In this document: positions 7,133-18,300 of the stretch, piece after piece
Numbering within the stretch: the first letter of the stretch is position 1
Layout: the number at the start of each line of letters is the position of its first letter
Assembly (NCBI RefSeq): GCF_014191725.1
Contig: NZ_JACHWZ010000016.1
Location: forward strand, 62,001 to 126,000
DNA from: Microbulbifer rhizosphaerae
Lineage (GTDB): Bacteria > Pseudomonadota > Gammaproteobacteria > Pseudomonadales > Cellvibrionaceae
Length of the DNA: 64,000 bases
Direction of reading: 5' to 3'
Program-made: the position numbers and the translations under genes
The notes under the pieces: generated by a model
Database searches by the model: none
What the model saw: the letters and a program-made list of their open reading frames with translations, nothing else
What the model was told of the DNA's origin: nothing

Positions 7133-8173
7133 TCAGTCGGTCGGGTCCTGTTCCTCCGCGCTTTCCGCCTCCAACTGGGCCAGCAACGTGTCCTCGGTCG
7201 CTTCGGGCTCTTCTCCACCTTTCTGTCTTCTGTTCCCTGCCTTCTGCCCTCTGGCTGTTGGATGGGTGGCGGCGTGGATCTGTTGCAGCTTGAGGATGGA
7301 GACGTGGGTGTAGATCTCGGTGGTGGACAGTTGTTTGTGGCCCAGCAGTTGCTGGATAAAGCGCAGGTCGGCGCCGTTTTCCAGCATCAGGGTGGCGGCG
7401 GTATGCCGGAACAGGTGGCAGGAGCCGGTTTTGCCGAGGTCGGCGCGGGTGATGTATCGGGCTACCAGGCGGCTGAGTTTGTCGCTGGTCATCGGCTGGC
7501 CGTTGGGTTCCAGGAACAGGGTTTCCGGCTCTGGTTCGATCACCCAGTCGAGGCGCACTTGAGTGAGGTAGTGTTGCAGCCATTCCAGGGCGCGGGGGCC
7601 GATGGGGACGAAGCGGTCTTTCTGGCCCTTGCCCTGACGCACGGCGAGCATTTGCCGGGCGCCGTTGACGTCGGGTCGGGTGAGGTTGAGCAGTTCCATG
7701 CGCCTTATGCCGGTGCTGTAGAGCACTTCCATCATGGCTCGGTCGCGGATGCCTTCGTCGGTCTGGAGGTCGGGCTGGGCGAGGACCTGTTCGGCTTCCT
7801 CGGCGGTCAGGGGCGCCCTGGGTAGCGCTTTGGCCACCTTGGGCAGTTGCAGTTCACTGGCGGGGTTGTACAGCAGGTAGTTCTGCTGGGTGGCCCATTT
7901 GAAGAAGCTGCGCAGGGGCACCAGCCGCTTCAGTTGGTTGTTGGCGCTGATGGGATTGCCGCGGGCGTCGCGGCTGTGGTGCAGGTGTCTTCGGTAGCGT
8001 TCCAGGATCGGCTTGGTCACGCTGCTGGCCTTTACAATGCCGCGCTCCTGGCACCATTCGCTGAACTGCCGCAGGGTGGTTTCCCGATGGCTGATGGTGC
8101 GCGGGGAGTAGTTCATGGCCCGCAGGTAGTCGAGATGCAGGCGGCTGAGGTAGGTGAGGCTTTGGTTGTCCAT
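7133..8173 (-). CDS. Tyrosine recombinase/integrase (right copy)
   Basis: Identical in translation to the recombinase at 76-1116, with all catalytic residues (Arg, Lys, HxxR, His, Tyr) intact. Both array members therefore encode a potentially active enzyme, so either could excise itself or the whole array. The ATG at 8173 follows AGGAGAGG and the upstream primase stop by 13 bases. Confidence 0.92.
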   Translation of the reverse strand: MDNQSLTYLSRLHLDYLRAMNYSPRTISHRETTLRQFSEWCQERGIVKASSVTKPILERYRRHLHHSRDARGNPISANNQLKRLVPLRSFFKWATQQNYLLYNPASELQLPKVAKALPRAPLTAEEAEQVLAQPDLQTDEGIRDRAMMEVLYSTGIRRMELLNLTRPDVNGARQMLAVRQGKGQKDRFVPIGPRALEWLQHYLTQVRLDWVIEPEPETLFLEPNGQPMTSDKLSRLVARYITRADLGKTGSCHLFRHTAATLMLENGADLRFIQQLLGHKQLSTTEIYTHVSILKLQQIHAATHPTARGQKAGNRRQKGGEEPEATEDTLLAQLEAESAEEQDPTD

Positions 8174-8186
8174 CGGTCGCCTCTCC

Positions 8187-11100
8187 TCACGCCCGGACTG
8201 CTTCAACTACGGTACGGCCGTTGAAGTTTTTCGCTATAGAAGTGCTTTTCGGTTTTCCCCGACCGGTTTCTGCGGAAGCCGCGTCGCTGCTGGGCTCCGG
8301 GGATTTTTCCAAGTCCGACCGCCCCCCGACTTGGCCCCGACCGGGGGCCGACTTCTCGGCTTTTAACCCCGACTTCTTTTTGTCGTAGTCCAGTTTTTGC
8401 GGGTCAATCAGCCCCATCAGGCGGTTTTCGTCTTCGCCCTGGCCGTCGAACAGCAGTTCGTATTCGTAGCTCTGGCCGCGGCCGCCGCGGTGGGTCAGCA
8501 GATATTCCATTTCTTCCAGACGGTGCAGGTGCACTTTTAATTGGGTGTTGCCCCAGCCGGTACACTCGCGCACCTGGCGGCGGCTAAAGCGGTAGTCCTT
8601 TTGTTCGATGCGCTGCCGCTGGCATTCATCCGCTACCATCTGCTGGATCAGTTTAAGCAGCTTCCGCGTCTGCGCCGGCAGTTCGTCCAAGGTGCGGCCC
8701 AGCACTTCGTGGGCCAGGCGGTTAGCAGTTTCGATATCCGACAGGGTGACCTCGATATATTCGATGGCTCTGCCCGTGTGGTGCACGGTTTTTATCTCGC
8801 GCTGGTACTGATGCAGCAGCGCGATGCTGTCGATCAGGGTGAGATACTTTTCATGGTCTCTTCGGGTTCTAGTTTTGTCGTCCAGGAAGGTGAGGCGGTC
8901 AGCGTAGGGGTTGATTACCGGGAGCGGCTTTAACAGGCGCTGGGCGTTTCTGTGCAGTTGGGTGAGCTGGGTTTTCTCCAGTTTGGCGGTGAGGCCTTCG
9001 AGGGTTCGGCGCTTTCTCTGTGCCTGGTGGATGGCTCTTGTCTGCTCGCGGGATTCGTTGACGGTGAGAACCAAACAGCGGTTCAACAGTTCTTCGTCGA
9101 TGTCTATCGCGGTGGTGGTCAGGAACAGCATCACCGGGCCTTCCACGCGATACTCCCGCGTCACCAGCTCGCCGGTGGTTTCGTCTTTGCCGGTGCTGGC
9201 GATAGTGATTTCGCCTTCACTTTGGAGCAGCTTCAAGGCATAGCTGGCATTGCTCGCGCCTTCCTCCTCGGCAATGGCCAGTATCTTGTGTTTGAGATTG
9301 GTTTCGCCCATGTAGAACAGGCTCTGCCCGGTCATGGCCGAGTAGTGCACCCGCTCTTCCTCCGGCATCAGGTTCAAGACCGCGTCCATCAGCGAGCTTT
9401 TGCCGGCGGCTGAGGTGGATTGGATAATCACCGCCAGCGGCCGCTCCAGCTTGCGGCTGGCGCTGGCCAGATAACTCACCAGCTTGTTGCTCTCCTCGCC
9501 CACTACGCCGCAGCGGTCGAAGTCGGACAGGATGCGGTCCAGCAGGTCCGGGGATTGCAAGAGCTCCAGAGCCTCGCGCTGTTCGCTCTCGCTCAGCTCC
9601 GGCGCCAGGCTCTCCGGGGTTTTCTGCAGGCTGCCTTGGATCAGTTTTTCCTGCAGCTCCTCCAGCTTGAGCAGGATTTTGCTCAGGTCGGTTTTTAAGG
9701 TGCGCTCCTCCTGGGCCAGCTCCAGCGCCGCCAGTTTGATAAAGCCGGCCCGCGCCTTGGCGGCGTAGAAGTCGAAGCTGTCCACGTGCAGGTTGTCCCC
9801 GCAGCTCGCCAGCAGGTTGATCTTGAGCACTTCGTAGTTCTTGTTTTTTTCCAGACCGCGCACCCGGTACTTTCTGTCGCCGAAGGTGAAGTGCACTTCG
9901 CGTTCGGAGACTTCGGCATCGGGCACCGGATCGCTGGGGGCTTCCGGTACAGCCGCCGCCGGTGGCAAGGGCTCCGGCTCGGGTTGCGGCTGTGGCGGCG
10001 GCTTGGGGATCGGCGTCGGCTCCCGGGCGTTCTGATTGAGGGTATCTATCTGCCCGGCCAGGCTTTTGGCCTGCTGCTCGAAGCGTTCCCGGGCGGGATC
10101 GGCAGCTAAAGCGGAAGGCGCCTGCTGCTCCAGCTCCAACTGGCGCTCCGGCGGTTTGCCCTGTCCCATCCATTCGGCCGAACGGATTACCACGCCCAGG
10201 CTCTTGCCGGCCGGGGTGACTTCCCGCGCGTACTGGTTGGCATCCATGCCCTTGGGGAACAGCAGCCGGTAGCAGTCGAAGCCTTCCGCCTGCAACTGTG
10301 CCGCCAGCTTCTCGGCAGCGTTGTTGCCGGCGGTATCGCGGTCATAGGCAATCAGAACACGCTGGATGCCGGCCTCCTTGAACAGCGCCAGGTGATCACC
10401 CGTGAAGCCGGAAGTGCCGTAGCTGGCGGTCACGTTGCGGTAGCCCGCCGCCCAGAAGCTCAGGGCATCGATCAGGGCTTCGCACAAGATCACTTCCTTC
10501 TGGCCTTCCAGGGCGGCCGCATTCCACACGCCAGCGTGTGGACCCGGCAGGTACAAGTGTTTCGGGGTGCCTTTGCGCAGGTCGTCGCGGATTTTGCGGC
10601 CGTAGGCCTCCACCACATTGCCCGCGCTGTCGAAGACGGGAACGACTATGGAGCCGTTGAAGTGCTCGTGGCCGCTGTCACGCAGCACGCCAACCTGTTG
10701 CAGCTTGCCGCGCACCTCGGCGCCCGCCTTGCGGCTCTTGGCCGGCAGGCGGTAACCCAAGGTGCGGTTAGCAAACCCCAGCTTGAAGCGCTCGATCAGT
10801 TCCCGGTCACCAAGGCCCCGACCGGCCAGATAGTCCAGCGCCTCCGGGCTCTGCAACAGGGCCTCGTGGTAGAAGTCCACCACCTGGTTGAGCAACTGCT
10901 GGGCCTCGTCATCCTCCGACAGCAACACTTCCATTTTTTGCGCGGTGCTGTGCTTGACCGGCTTGCCGGCCGGCGCAGCCAGCGCCGGGATATCGTCCCG
11001 CAGTATCTCCACCGCGTGGCGGAAGCTGATGCCCTGGGTCTTCATCACCCAGTCAATCACGCTGCCGCCGGTATTGCAGGCACCGAGGCAGTGCCAGAGA

Positions 11101-11270
11101 TTGGATTGCGGACTGACCACCAGCGACGGGGTCCTGTCGTCGTGGAAGGGGCAGCGGCCCACCTTGTCCTTGCCGTGCTTCTTCAGTTCGACCCCGAAGG
11201 TCTCCACCAGCCGCTCCAGGGACACCTCCGCCTTGATCCGCTCGATCACCTCGTCTGCGATGCGTGCCAT
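8187..11270 (-). CDS. CHC2/Toprim primase-helicase (right copy)
   Basis: Identical to the 1,027-aa protein at 1130-4213: CHC2 zinc finger, Toprim domain, proline-rich linker, Walker A (STSAAGKSSL) ATPase and a C-terminal winged-helix-like end. No frameshift or stop distinguishes the two copies. It heads the operon with the recombinase and is divergent from the XRE regulator. Confidence 0.9.
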   Translation of the reverse strand: MARIADEVIERIKAEVSLERLVETFGVELKKHGKDKVGRCPFHDDRTPSLVVSPQSNLWHCLGACNTGGSVIDWVMKTQGISFRHAVEILRDDIPALAAPAGKPVKHSTAQKMEVLLSEDDEAQQLLNQVVDFYHEALLQSPEALDYLAGRGLGDRELIERFKLGFANRTLGYRLPAKSRKAGAEVRGKLQQVGVLRDSGHEHFNGSIVVPVFDSAGNVVEAYGRKIRDDLRKGTPKHLYLPGPHAGVWNAAALEGQKEVILCEALIDALSFWAAGYRNVTASYGTSGFTGDHLALFKEAGIQRVLIAYDRDTAGNNAAEKLAAQLQAEGFDCYRLLFPKGMDANQYAREVTPAGKSLGVVIRSAEWMGQGKPPERQLELEQQAPSALAADPARERFEQQAKSLAGQIDTLNQNAREPTPIPKPPPQPQPEPEPLPPAAAVPEAPSDPVPDAEVSEREVHFTFGDRKYRVRGLEKNKNYEVLKINLLASCGDNLHVDSFDFYAAKARAGFIKLAALELAQEERTLKTDLSKILLKLEELQEKLIQGSLQKTPESLAPELSESEQREALELLQSPDLLDRILSDFDRCGVVGEESNKLVSYLASASRKLERPLAVIIQSTSAAGKSSLMDAVLNLMPEEERVHYSAMTGQSLFYMGETNLKHKILAIAEEEGASNASYALKLLQSEGEITIASTGKDETTGELVTREYRVEGPVMLFLTTTAIDIDEELLNRCLVLTVNESREQTRAIHQAQRKRRTLEGLTAKLEKTQLTQLHRNAQRLLKPLPVINPYADRLTFLDDKTRTRRDHEKYLTLIDSIALLHQYQREIKTVHHTGRAIEYIEVTLSDIETANRLAHEVLGRTLDELPAQTRKLLKLIQQMVADECQRQRIEQKDYRFSRRQVRECTGWGNTQLKVHLHRLEEMEYLLTHRGGRGQSYEYELLFDGQGEDENRLMGLIDPQKLDYDKKKSGLKAEKSAPGRGQVGGRSDLEKSPEPSSDAASAETGRGKPKSTSIAKNFNGRTVVEAVRA

Positions 11271-11311
11271 TGCCTTTCCCCCGACTTGGCCAAAATCCTG
11301 TCAAGACCCAT

Positions 11312-11367
11312 ATACAAAAAATGTATGGTTTATTTGCCGGCCGGAAGCATATACACTTGATGTATAT
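11312..11367. promoter_or_regulatory. Two palindromic operators between xre and primase (right copy)
   Basis: The same ATACA-N5-TGTAT pair as at 4255-4310, at 11312-11326 and 11349-11367. Two identical operator sets and two regulator genes mean repressor dose and operator number rise together in the array. Confidence 0.7.
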
Positions 11368-11446
11368 AAGGTCAAGCAACTGGAGAAGGGTCATGCAAAA
11401 CCGGGGTTACACTCTCCCGCACCATAGGAATGCGGGAGCCCCATTC

Positions 11447-11812
11447 ATGCCCAAGCAGAACATCGAGCAGCTAACCGGCTTTGGTCGGCGCCTGGCGGAT
11501 TTGCGGAAGCAGGCCGGATATACCCAGGTGGAACTGGCCAATGAGCTGGGCGTCTCGCAACGGATGATTTCCTACTACGAGGGCCACAGCGATTTCCCGC
11601 CCTCGAACCTGCTGCCCGCCATGGCCAAGCTGCTGGGGGTCAGCGCGGATGAGCTGTTAGGGATCAAGCCGCTAAAGAAGAGTCGCCAGCCAGATTCCCG
11701 ACTGCTACGGCGGATGCAACAGATCGACAAACTGGACGCTGCCACCAAGCGGCAGGTGATCCAGGTGATCGACACGTTTATCGAGAATGCCAAACTCAAG
11801 AAGCAGGCTTGA
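11447..11812 (+). CDS. XRE-family regulator (right copy)
   Basis: Identical to the 121-aa regulator at 4390-4755, with the same start choice (11447, or 11393 for the longer form). It faces the immunity gene of the full-length rhs across the shared hairpin terminator. Confidence 0.88.
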   Translation: MPKQNIEQLTGFGRRLADLRKQAGYTQVELANELGVSQRMISYYEGHSDFPPSNLLPAMAKLLGVSADELLGIKPLKKSRQPDSRLLRRMQQIDKLDAATKRQVIQVIDTFIENAKLKKQA

Positions 11813-11830
11813 GCAACCAACCTAAAACGA

Positions 11831-11866
11831 CAAAGCCCCGCCGGAATCACCAGCGGGGCTTTGTGT
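11831..11866. terminator. Bidirectional terminator (right copy)
   Basis: The same 11-bp stem as at 4774-4809, between the convergent XRE and immunity genes. Confidence 0.7.
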
Positions 11867-11889
11867 GGGGGTTCACGGGGCTGCAAACG

Positions 11890-12300
11890 TTATTTTCTTT
11901 TTCCCTGCAACTCTAGCAATTTACCCTTCAATAGAGAAACATTTTTACCCTCTTTGCCATCAGAAAATCTAGACAAGTCAAAAATTAATTTCTCCACAAT
12001 CTCGCAAACTTTTTGCACGAAAACCTTAGAACTAACAACAACCTTCTCCCCCTTATAAAAAAAATCAAATTTTTCATCCTTATAAATAACATCTATAGCT
12101 TCAGGCTCTTCCAGAACTTCGATTCTATTCTGTCTACCCCCAGAAATAATGAAATCAGACATTTCCATTAACCATGCATCAACATATGTACTTTCAATAG
12201 TAATAGATTTCCCATTATCCCCCACTATATATACGTTACCTATGGGATCATCAGGGTCTACCCCACCGCTCACATCTAAAGCATAGAAAATATCTGTCAA
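11890..12300 (-). CDS. Probable immunity protein for the active Rhs tip (right copy)
   Basis: Identical to the 136-aa protein at 4833-5243. Here it follows the stop codon of full-length rhs by 10 bases, so it should be co-transcribed with the toxin and protect the producer and its kin. The family is not recognised. With two identical copies the cell carries a doubled immunity dose. Low G+C compared with rhs upstream of the junction fits joint acquisition with the tip. Confidence 0.75.
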   Translation of the reverse strand: MTDIFYALDVSGGVDPDDPIGNVYIVGDNGKSITIESTYVDAWLMEMSDFIISGGRQNRIEVLEEPEAIDVIYKDEKFDFFYKGEKVVVSSKVFVQKVCEIVEKLIFDLSRFSDGKEGKNVSLLKGKLLELQGKRK

Positions 12301-12310
12301 TTTCTACTCC

Positions 12311-15300
12311 TCATAACACGGGATATACGCTTCTTAGATTTCCAGCAGCATTTAGAACAGCCCTTACTTGGACGCTATTTCCACCAACATTAACGACCGC
12401 TTCAAATCCTCGACTCCCATTCCTAACATTGACCAAATTAGCTGGATTTCCTGCTATTTTCTTACCAAGCTTAATTTGATCTTTCAAAGTAAAATTACTA
12501 TCAAGTTTCTGAAAATCCTTTAAATGTTTTTTAAGATGTTTAAGTCCCTTCTTACTAATTCCAATAGCAATCTTTTCACCCTTCAGAAAGCTTGTTGCTT
12601 TAGCTCCAGATAGCCATTCTGCAAGGTAAAAGAGAGCACCTAGTTCCGAATCTACCGGATGCCCATAGCTGTCCCGAGTAATAAAACCACTAGAATCCCC
12701 AATCAAAGAAGAAGTAGCTCCTTGCGTGGCCGTAACTTCTACACACTCGTACTCAACCCCGCAATTTTTATCTGCCTGCCCCTTCGCCTTCTCCGTAGAC
12801 TCTGAACTTCTAGCACCCCGGCCACTGCTGCCATGTAACAGCAATGACAACCATGCAGAGCCACTCTTCACCCAGGGACTACTTCCACTGCGACATGTAT
12901 AGCTACCCGTGCAATTCCCATTAGGTTCGTAACCCCCTCCTCCTCCAGTATCATCATTTTCGTCTAACTCGTATGGGAGCGGCGGGAATTCGGGTACCTC
13001 ATCCTCCTCAGATTCAAAGCCGCTGGGATCCGTAAAGCTAAGAGGATTGTTGAACGCATAACTATAGCGATTCCAGCTCTGACTGTTTGTCGGCGCCTGT
13101 ACGATCGGGTCCGGACTCAGGAACCTGCCCAGGGTGGGATCGTATATCCGCCCATTCATATGAATCAACCCGGTCCGATCCAGGTGCTCGTGGCCGGTGT
13201 AACCCCGCTTAGTGGTGAAGCCCTGAGACAGCAGCAGTTCCTCCAGCTGCTGCTGGCTGATGTCTCCGCGCCAGTTTGCCTGCCTGCGGCCGCCGTAGGG
13301 GTCGAAGGCGGTGTCCAGGATCACTGCGCCGCTTTCGTCGGTAACCTTCTCGACCGAGCCCAGGTGGTCCCGGTGCAGGTACTGGTATTCCGCCGTGGTG
13401 CCGGTAAGGTCGTCGATGGCGATATGCTGTACGTTACCGTCGAGGGCTGTCTTCTGGATCTTCTGGATATTGCCGTCGTGGAGCGGAAGGAGTTCTTCGT
13501 AGCTGCCGACGATAAAGACCTTTTCGGTTTTGAGCTGGCCGTCTTCCATCCAGCTGGATTCGCGATAGAAGCGGTTGCCGTCGGGGCCGTACTGGAACCT
13601 GTCCCTGGCCGTGGGTGTTGATGTGGTCCGGCTGTTGCCAACCACTATCTCGGTGGCCAGTTGGCGGGCATTCCAGGTGATCCATTTATCGTCGCCGCTG
13701 GCGGCGTCGTAGCGCTCGATGGCGCCATTCAGGTCGTACTGCAGGCTGTGGGCCATGCCGTTGATGTTGACATTGCTGACGGCATTGGGGCCGGCGTTGC
13801 CGAACTCTCCGTACTGGTAGCCGGTGACATCGGTGTCGCCCGCCTGGTTGCTGGTCTTGCTGGTGATATTGCCCAGCTTGTCGTACAGGGTGCTGAGTTT
13901 CCGGCTGCCACCGATGGTCATGGTGGCATCCTTGAGGCGGTTGAGGCCGTCGTAGGTGAAGTCCTCCTGCTTCGTTATCTGTGAGCCGCTATACACGAAG
14001 CGGCTCTCCAGGGTACCGTTGGTGCGCCAGCGGTACTCGTTGTTCTGGATGTTGCCGCTGTCGGTGTCGATGGTCTCCAGGCGGCCGGTATCCGGGTTGT
14101 AGGTGCGGTTGGTCACCAGGTTGTTGCCGTAGGTCTCCTGTTTCACCTGGCCCCAGGCGTTGATGTCGTTGAAGGTTTTGACCGCAACGAGACCTTCCAC
14201 CGGGTCGTCCTGGGCATTCAACACCGACAGGTAACCGCGGCCGTTGTACTGGTAGTGGGCCTCGACGCCGTTGGGGTAGACGATTTTGTTTAAGCGGCCG
14301 CTGCCGTCGTAGTCGTAGCCGTGGTCGTAGGTTTTGCTTATGCCACCGGCGGTGAGTGCGGTGGTAATCTTGTCCAGCTTGCCGTCGTCGGGGCGGTAGC
14401 TAAAGGTCTCGTGGAAGACCCGGGTGCCGCCCTCGGTGTAGCTGCGGCTCTCAATACTGCCCTTGGCATAGGGGGCGTCGTAGTTCCATTCCGCGAGGCC
14501 GTCCGCGTCCGCCTGCTCCAGCAGGCGCCCCAGCTGGTCATAGAGGTAGGTGATGCTCTGGCTCTTGTTGTCGGTCTGCCGCTCCAACTGGCCGAAGGCG
14601 CTGTAGTTGCTGGTGACGGAGCCCAGATTGGGATCGGTCAGACCTGTGCGGAAGCCGGCGTGGTCGAAGGTGAAGCTGGATTCGAAGTTGCGGCTGTCGC
14701 CGGTGACGGTCACCGTTTCCGGCAGGCCGCTACCGTAATAGGTGTAATCGGTGGCGACGGAGGTGCCGTTGGTGCCAGCGTCGTCCACGGTTCTGGCCAG
14801 GTCGCCGGTGAGGCCGTAGTAGCTTTCCTTGACCTGGGTGCTGGTGCCACTTTCGCCGATCACGGTCTCGGTGACGCTGACCTTGACCTGACGGCTGCCA
14901 TCCGCGGTGTGATCCGCGTATTCGATATCGACAGTGCCGCCGTTGGCCTTCTGCACCAGGTCCAGTCGGTTGCGATGGTCGTAATCGTACTGGGTGATTG
15001 GCTTGTAGCCGTCTACGGCAACGGCACCATCGGCAAAGAAGGGAGCAGTCTCGGTGGCCAGGCGGCCCTGGAGATCGTACTTGAATTCCCGGCGGGAGAC
15101 GGCACTGCCGGTAAAGGCCTCCATATCCTGCTGTACCAGGCGCCCCAACTGGTCGTAATAGCGCTCAGTCTTTGGAGAGATGGACGAATCGGTCTCCGCC
15201 CAGTAAGGAACTTCTATGCCGCCCACCGTGGGGCAGATACCGTGACAGAAATTGTACTGGGTGTTGAAGACTATGTCGTCGGGGTTGGTGCGTCTGACCT

Positions 15301-18300
15301 CGCGGCCGAAAGGATCGTAGCCGATTTCCGTGGTCCGGGTGTTGGCATCGGTGACCTTGCTGACGGCGCCGAAGCGCGGATCATATTCGAGGCTGATCGA
15401 CTGATCGAGGGCGTTCTTTATGGTCGTGGCATAGCGGCGATCTAAGAAATCCCCCTCGACCGAAGTGCTGCGGGTCTGGGTGCCGACGCCGTTGATCTCC
15501 GTATCCACCTTGCCGGTGGCGCTCTCGCTACTCAGGTTGCCGTAGTCGTCATAGCTATAAGTAACCGCCAAGTGGTATTCCGGATCGTTGGGATACTGGG
15601 TGACGGTGTGCACCTTATTGCTGCCGGCTAAGGGAGTGGCGGTCAGGCTTTCCACCTGATCCGGGCTGTCGCTAACCTCTCCTGAGAAATAACGCTGCTC
15701 ACGGGCTGTGGTGAAACCGATCAGCCAGTTGCCTGACACCCGGTTGTCGAACAGAGTGGTGGTTTCCACGCTGCGCTCCACCTCGGCGTACTCGGTGGCG
15801 GGCACCACCTGGCCCCAGACAGCCTGGCTTTCATCTACATCGGCATTACCAAGGGTGCGGCTAGTCTGTAGGCTGCCGGTGATCAGGTCGCCGGCCGTAC
15901 CTTGGGAGAGCGCTTCGGGCAGGTTGTCGGTGACGGCATAGCCCAGCGGTTTTCCGCCCTCGAGCAATGTCTCCAGGCTCTGTGCCACATAGGGGAAGTA
16001 GGTGTCGCCATCGCCGGCGTCCAGGGTGAGGGTGGCGTGGCTGAAGCGCTGGCGGGTGAGCAGTTCGCCAAAGTTGTAGTTGCTCTTGTACTGGAGCTGG
16101 CGCGCCAGCTTGCCAAAGTAGGGGAAGTCCTGCCGGTACTGGCGGTAGGTGACGATATCCGCTTGCGTGTCGTAGATGCGCTGGGCGGTGTAGCCGAGAA
16201 AGCCCCAGTGCTTGTCGCTCTTCAGGCCCACACCCTGGTAGGCATACTCGGTGACGTGCCAGGAGTTACTGTAGCCGTTGGATCGATGCACCTCGGTGAC
16301 CACGGTGCGGTAGTCGTTGTTCACCGGTTGCAGCGGGCTGGCATCGGGAATGGTACCCACCGGGCCGAAGAGTATTTCACCCTCATCGAAGCGGCCCACC
16401 TCCTCCGAGCCGGGTTCATCGGTAATTTTGTCCAGCACAAACTTGGCCTGTGCCCCCAGGCCATCGGTAACGGTTTCGATACCGGTCTCGAAGTCCTCCG
16501 GGTTGGCGGAGTCGGTGTACTTCCAGGAGAACACCAGCGGATTGAGGCACTGTCTGCCCGTGTAGCCGTCATCATCCATATCATCCGGATCGTAGGCGCA
16601 CAACTGTATCTGCTTCAAGCGACGGGTGTGCTCCTCGTCCGGGTCCGCGGGCTCCTCCTCGGAGATCAGCTTGTACTCCCGGTGCAGCGCGCCGTCCAGG
16701 TGTACGCGGACATGGTGCAGCAGAACGAGCTGTTTCTGCTGGATTTCCTCCAGCGGGACCGGCGGCGCATCTGTGCGGGTGCCGTACTGGAACTCAATTT
16801 TGGCATCACCCTCGTTGCCGTAGGTGATTTCCAGCGGGTAGTTGATACCTTCCACGACGTCGTTATGGTATTTGTATTCCAACGCGTTGCCGAAGGCATC
16901 GGTAACCGTTTTCAGGCTCCAGGCAAAATAGGGCGAGTTACCGGCCCTGAGTCGGCTGTCGACGCTGGTGCCGTAGTCGCTCACCCGGCCATCAGGGCCT
17001 TTGATCTGGAACCAGCGCCACCCCCCGGCGTCCTCCTTCAGCTCGATAAGCCGGAAGCTGTCGCGCAGGGTGCGATACTGCGCACCCGCCTGCCAGTGGG
17101 TGCCAGAGATGAGCACCAAGGGCTCGCCGTCCAAGCACAGGGAGTCACTATCGTTCAGTTGAATTTTGTCCGCCTGCGGACGGTTAACCACGCAACGGCG
17201 GATGCTGCTAAATCCACCCACGCGCCAGCCGTAGCCGAGAATATCCTCGGGCAGGGTCTGGTTTATGCGCTGATGAAAGCGAGCGCTGGTGTAATGCAGG
17301 AACAGGTTTGGCTGCAGGCCGTTGACGCCGGGGGCCGGCTGCAGGGGAACGGTGATGACCGCGTCGCCCCTGGCACCGACGTCGGCACTGTAGGCGAGAG
17401 TCCCCGGAGTATCGGGTGCTTCCGTCTTCACCGCCGGCTTCTCGTCGATGTTTTCCAGGCTGTGCACCTTGATCCAGTGGCTCAGCGTAGAGTCACACTC
17501 GAAGTCGTTGCAGGCTTCCAGTTTGTACAGGTATTCCCCCGGGTCGCTGGCACCATCGAAATAGCTGTTAGCGGTGGTGTGCGGCACCGGCGTACTCCAG
17601 CAGTAGCCGTCCTCCTCGGTTTCGCAGCCGGGTTCGTCCTGCTCCTTGCGGGTGCGTTTTAGACGGTAGCTGCTGGCCTTCACGCCTTCCTGGGTGGTCG
17701 CGTCTTTCCAGGTAATAGTCTGGTCCAGCTTATAGAAGTGTTCGGGAAGGTCTTCGGTGAACGCGGCTTCCGGCGGCATAGGGGGAGTCAGCTGCTTCAC
17801 TGGATCAGTCCAGTGGCCACAGCCCGACTTGTTGCAGGCACGTGCTTTGAATTTGTAAGCGGTAGCGGTAATTTCGCGCCCGGTGGTAGCCTCGCTGATA
17901 GTGACCAGGGTCTTCTTGCCCAGATTGGAGCCATTCAGACCTGGATCGACAAAGGGCACAAAACTGTAGCCACTGCCGCCGATACTCCATTTCAACTGGT
18001 AGTGAGTAACAGGGTCCGATGGATCGGGGTCGGCAATGGAGCGCCAGGACAACTGGAAACTGGACCCCGGCAGAGTGCTACCGCCGGGTTCCAGCCAGTT
18101 TTGAACCTGGTCGGGATAGTGTTTGACGGTAACCGTGGTGGAATATTTCCAGCCGCTATATTGGTAGTAGCTTCCCGCCCTGGCATAGGCTCGGACCCGA
18201 TACCGATAGCTGCCACTGGGCATGGTGCCAGTAGCGGGTAGTGACTTTGAGCGTGTACTTTTACCAACCTTTGGGCAACTACTGATAGCAGGCCAGGTAC

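Larger units (their letters stand above)
5741..12797. mobile_element. Complete copy of the putative rhs-tip-carrying integrative element
   Basis: The unit runs from the break in homology at 5740/5741 to the break at 12797/12798. In order it contains a structured GC-rich left end with a small gene (6167-6457), a tyrosine recombinase, a CHC2/Toprim primase-helicase, a divergent XRE regulator with paired operators, an immunity-like gene and an AT-rich Rhs toxin tip that reads in frame into the resident rhs gene. Integrase plus replication protein plus repressor is the usual core of an integrative or satellite-like element; the tip and immunity gene look like cargo. The boundaries are inferred from the repeat phase and may be off by the length of the attachment core. 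No terminal repeats outside the array can be checked in this window. Confidence 0.75.

Noticed and set aside
6698..7583. Several overlapping Ala/Pro/Arg-rich frames in the element's non-coding part
   Set aside because: No ribosome sites, low complexity, present on both strands at once, and partly overlapping the recombinase 3' end.
15902..17662. 586-aa open frame antisense to rhs
   Set aside because: Shadow of the GC-rich rhs coding sequence; low-information composition, no domain or ribosome site.
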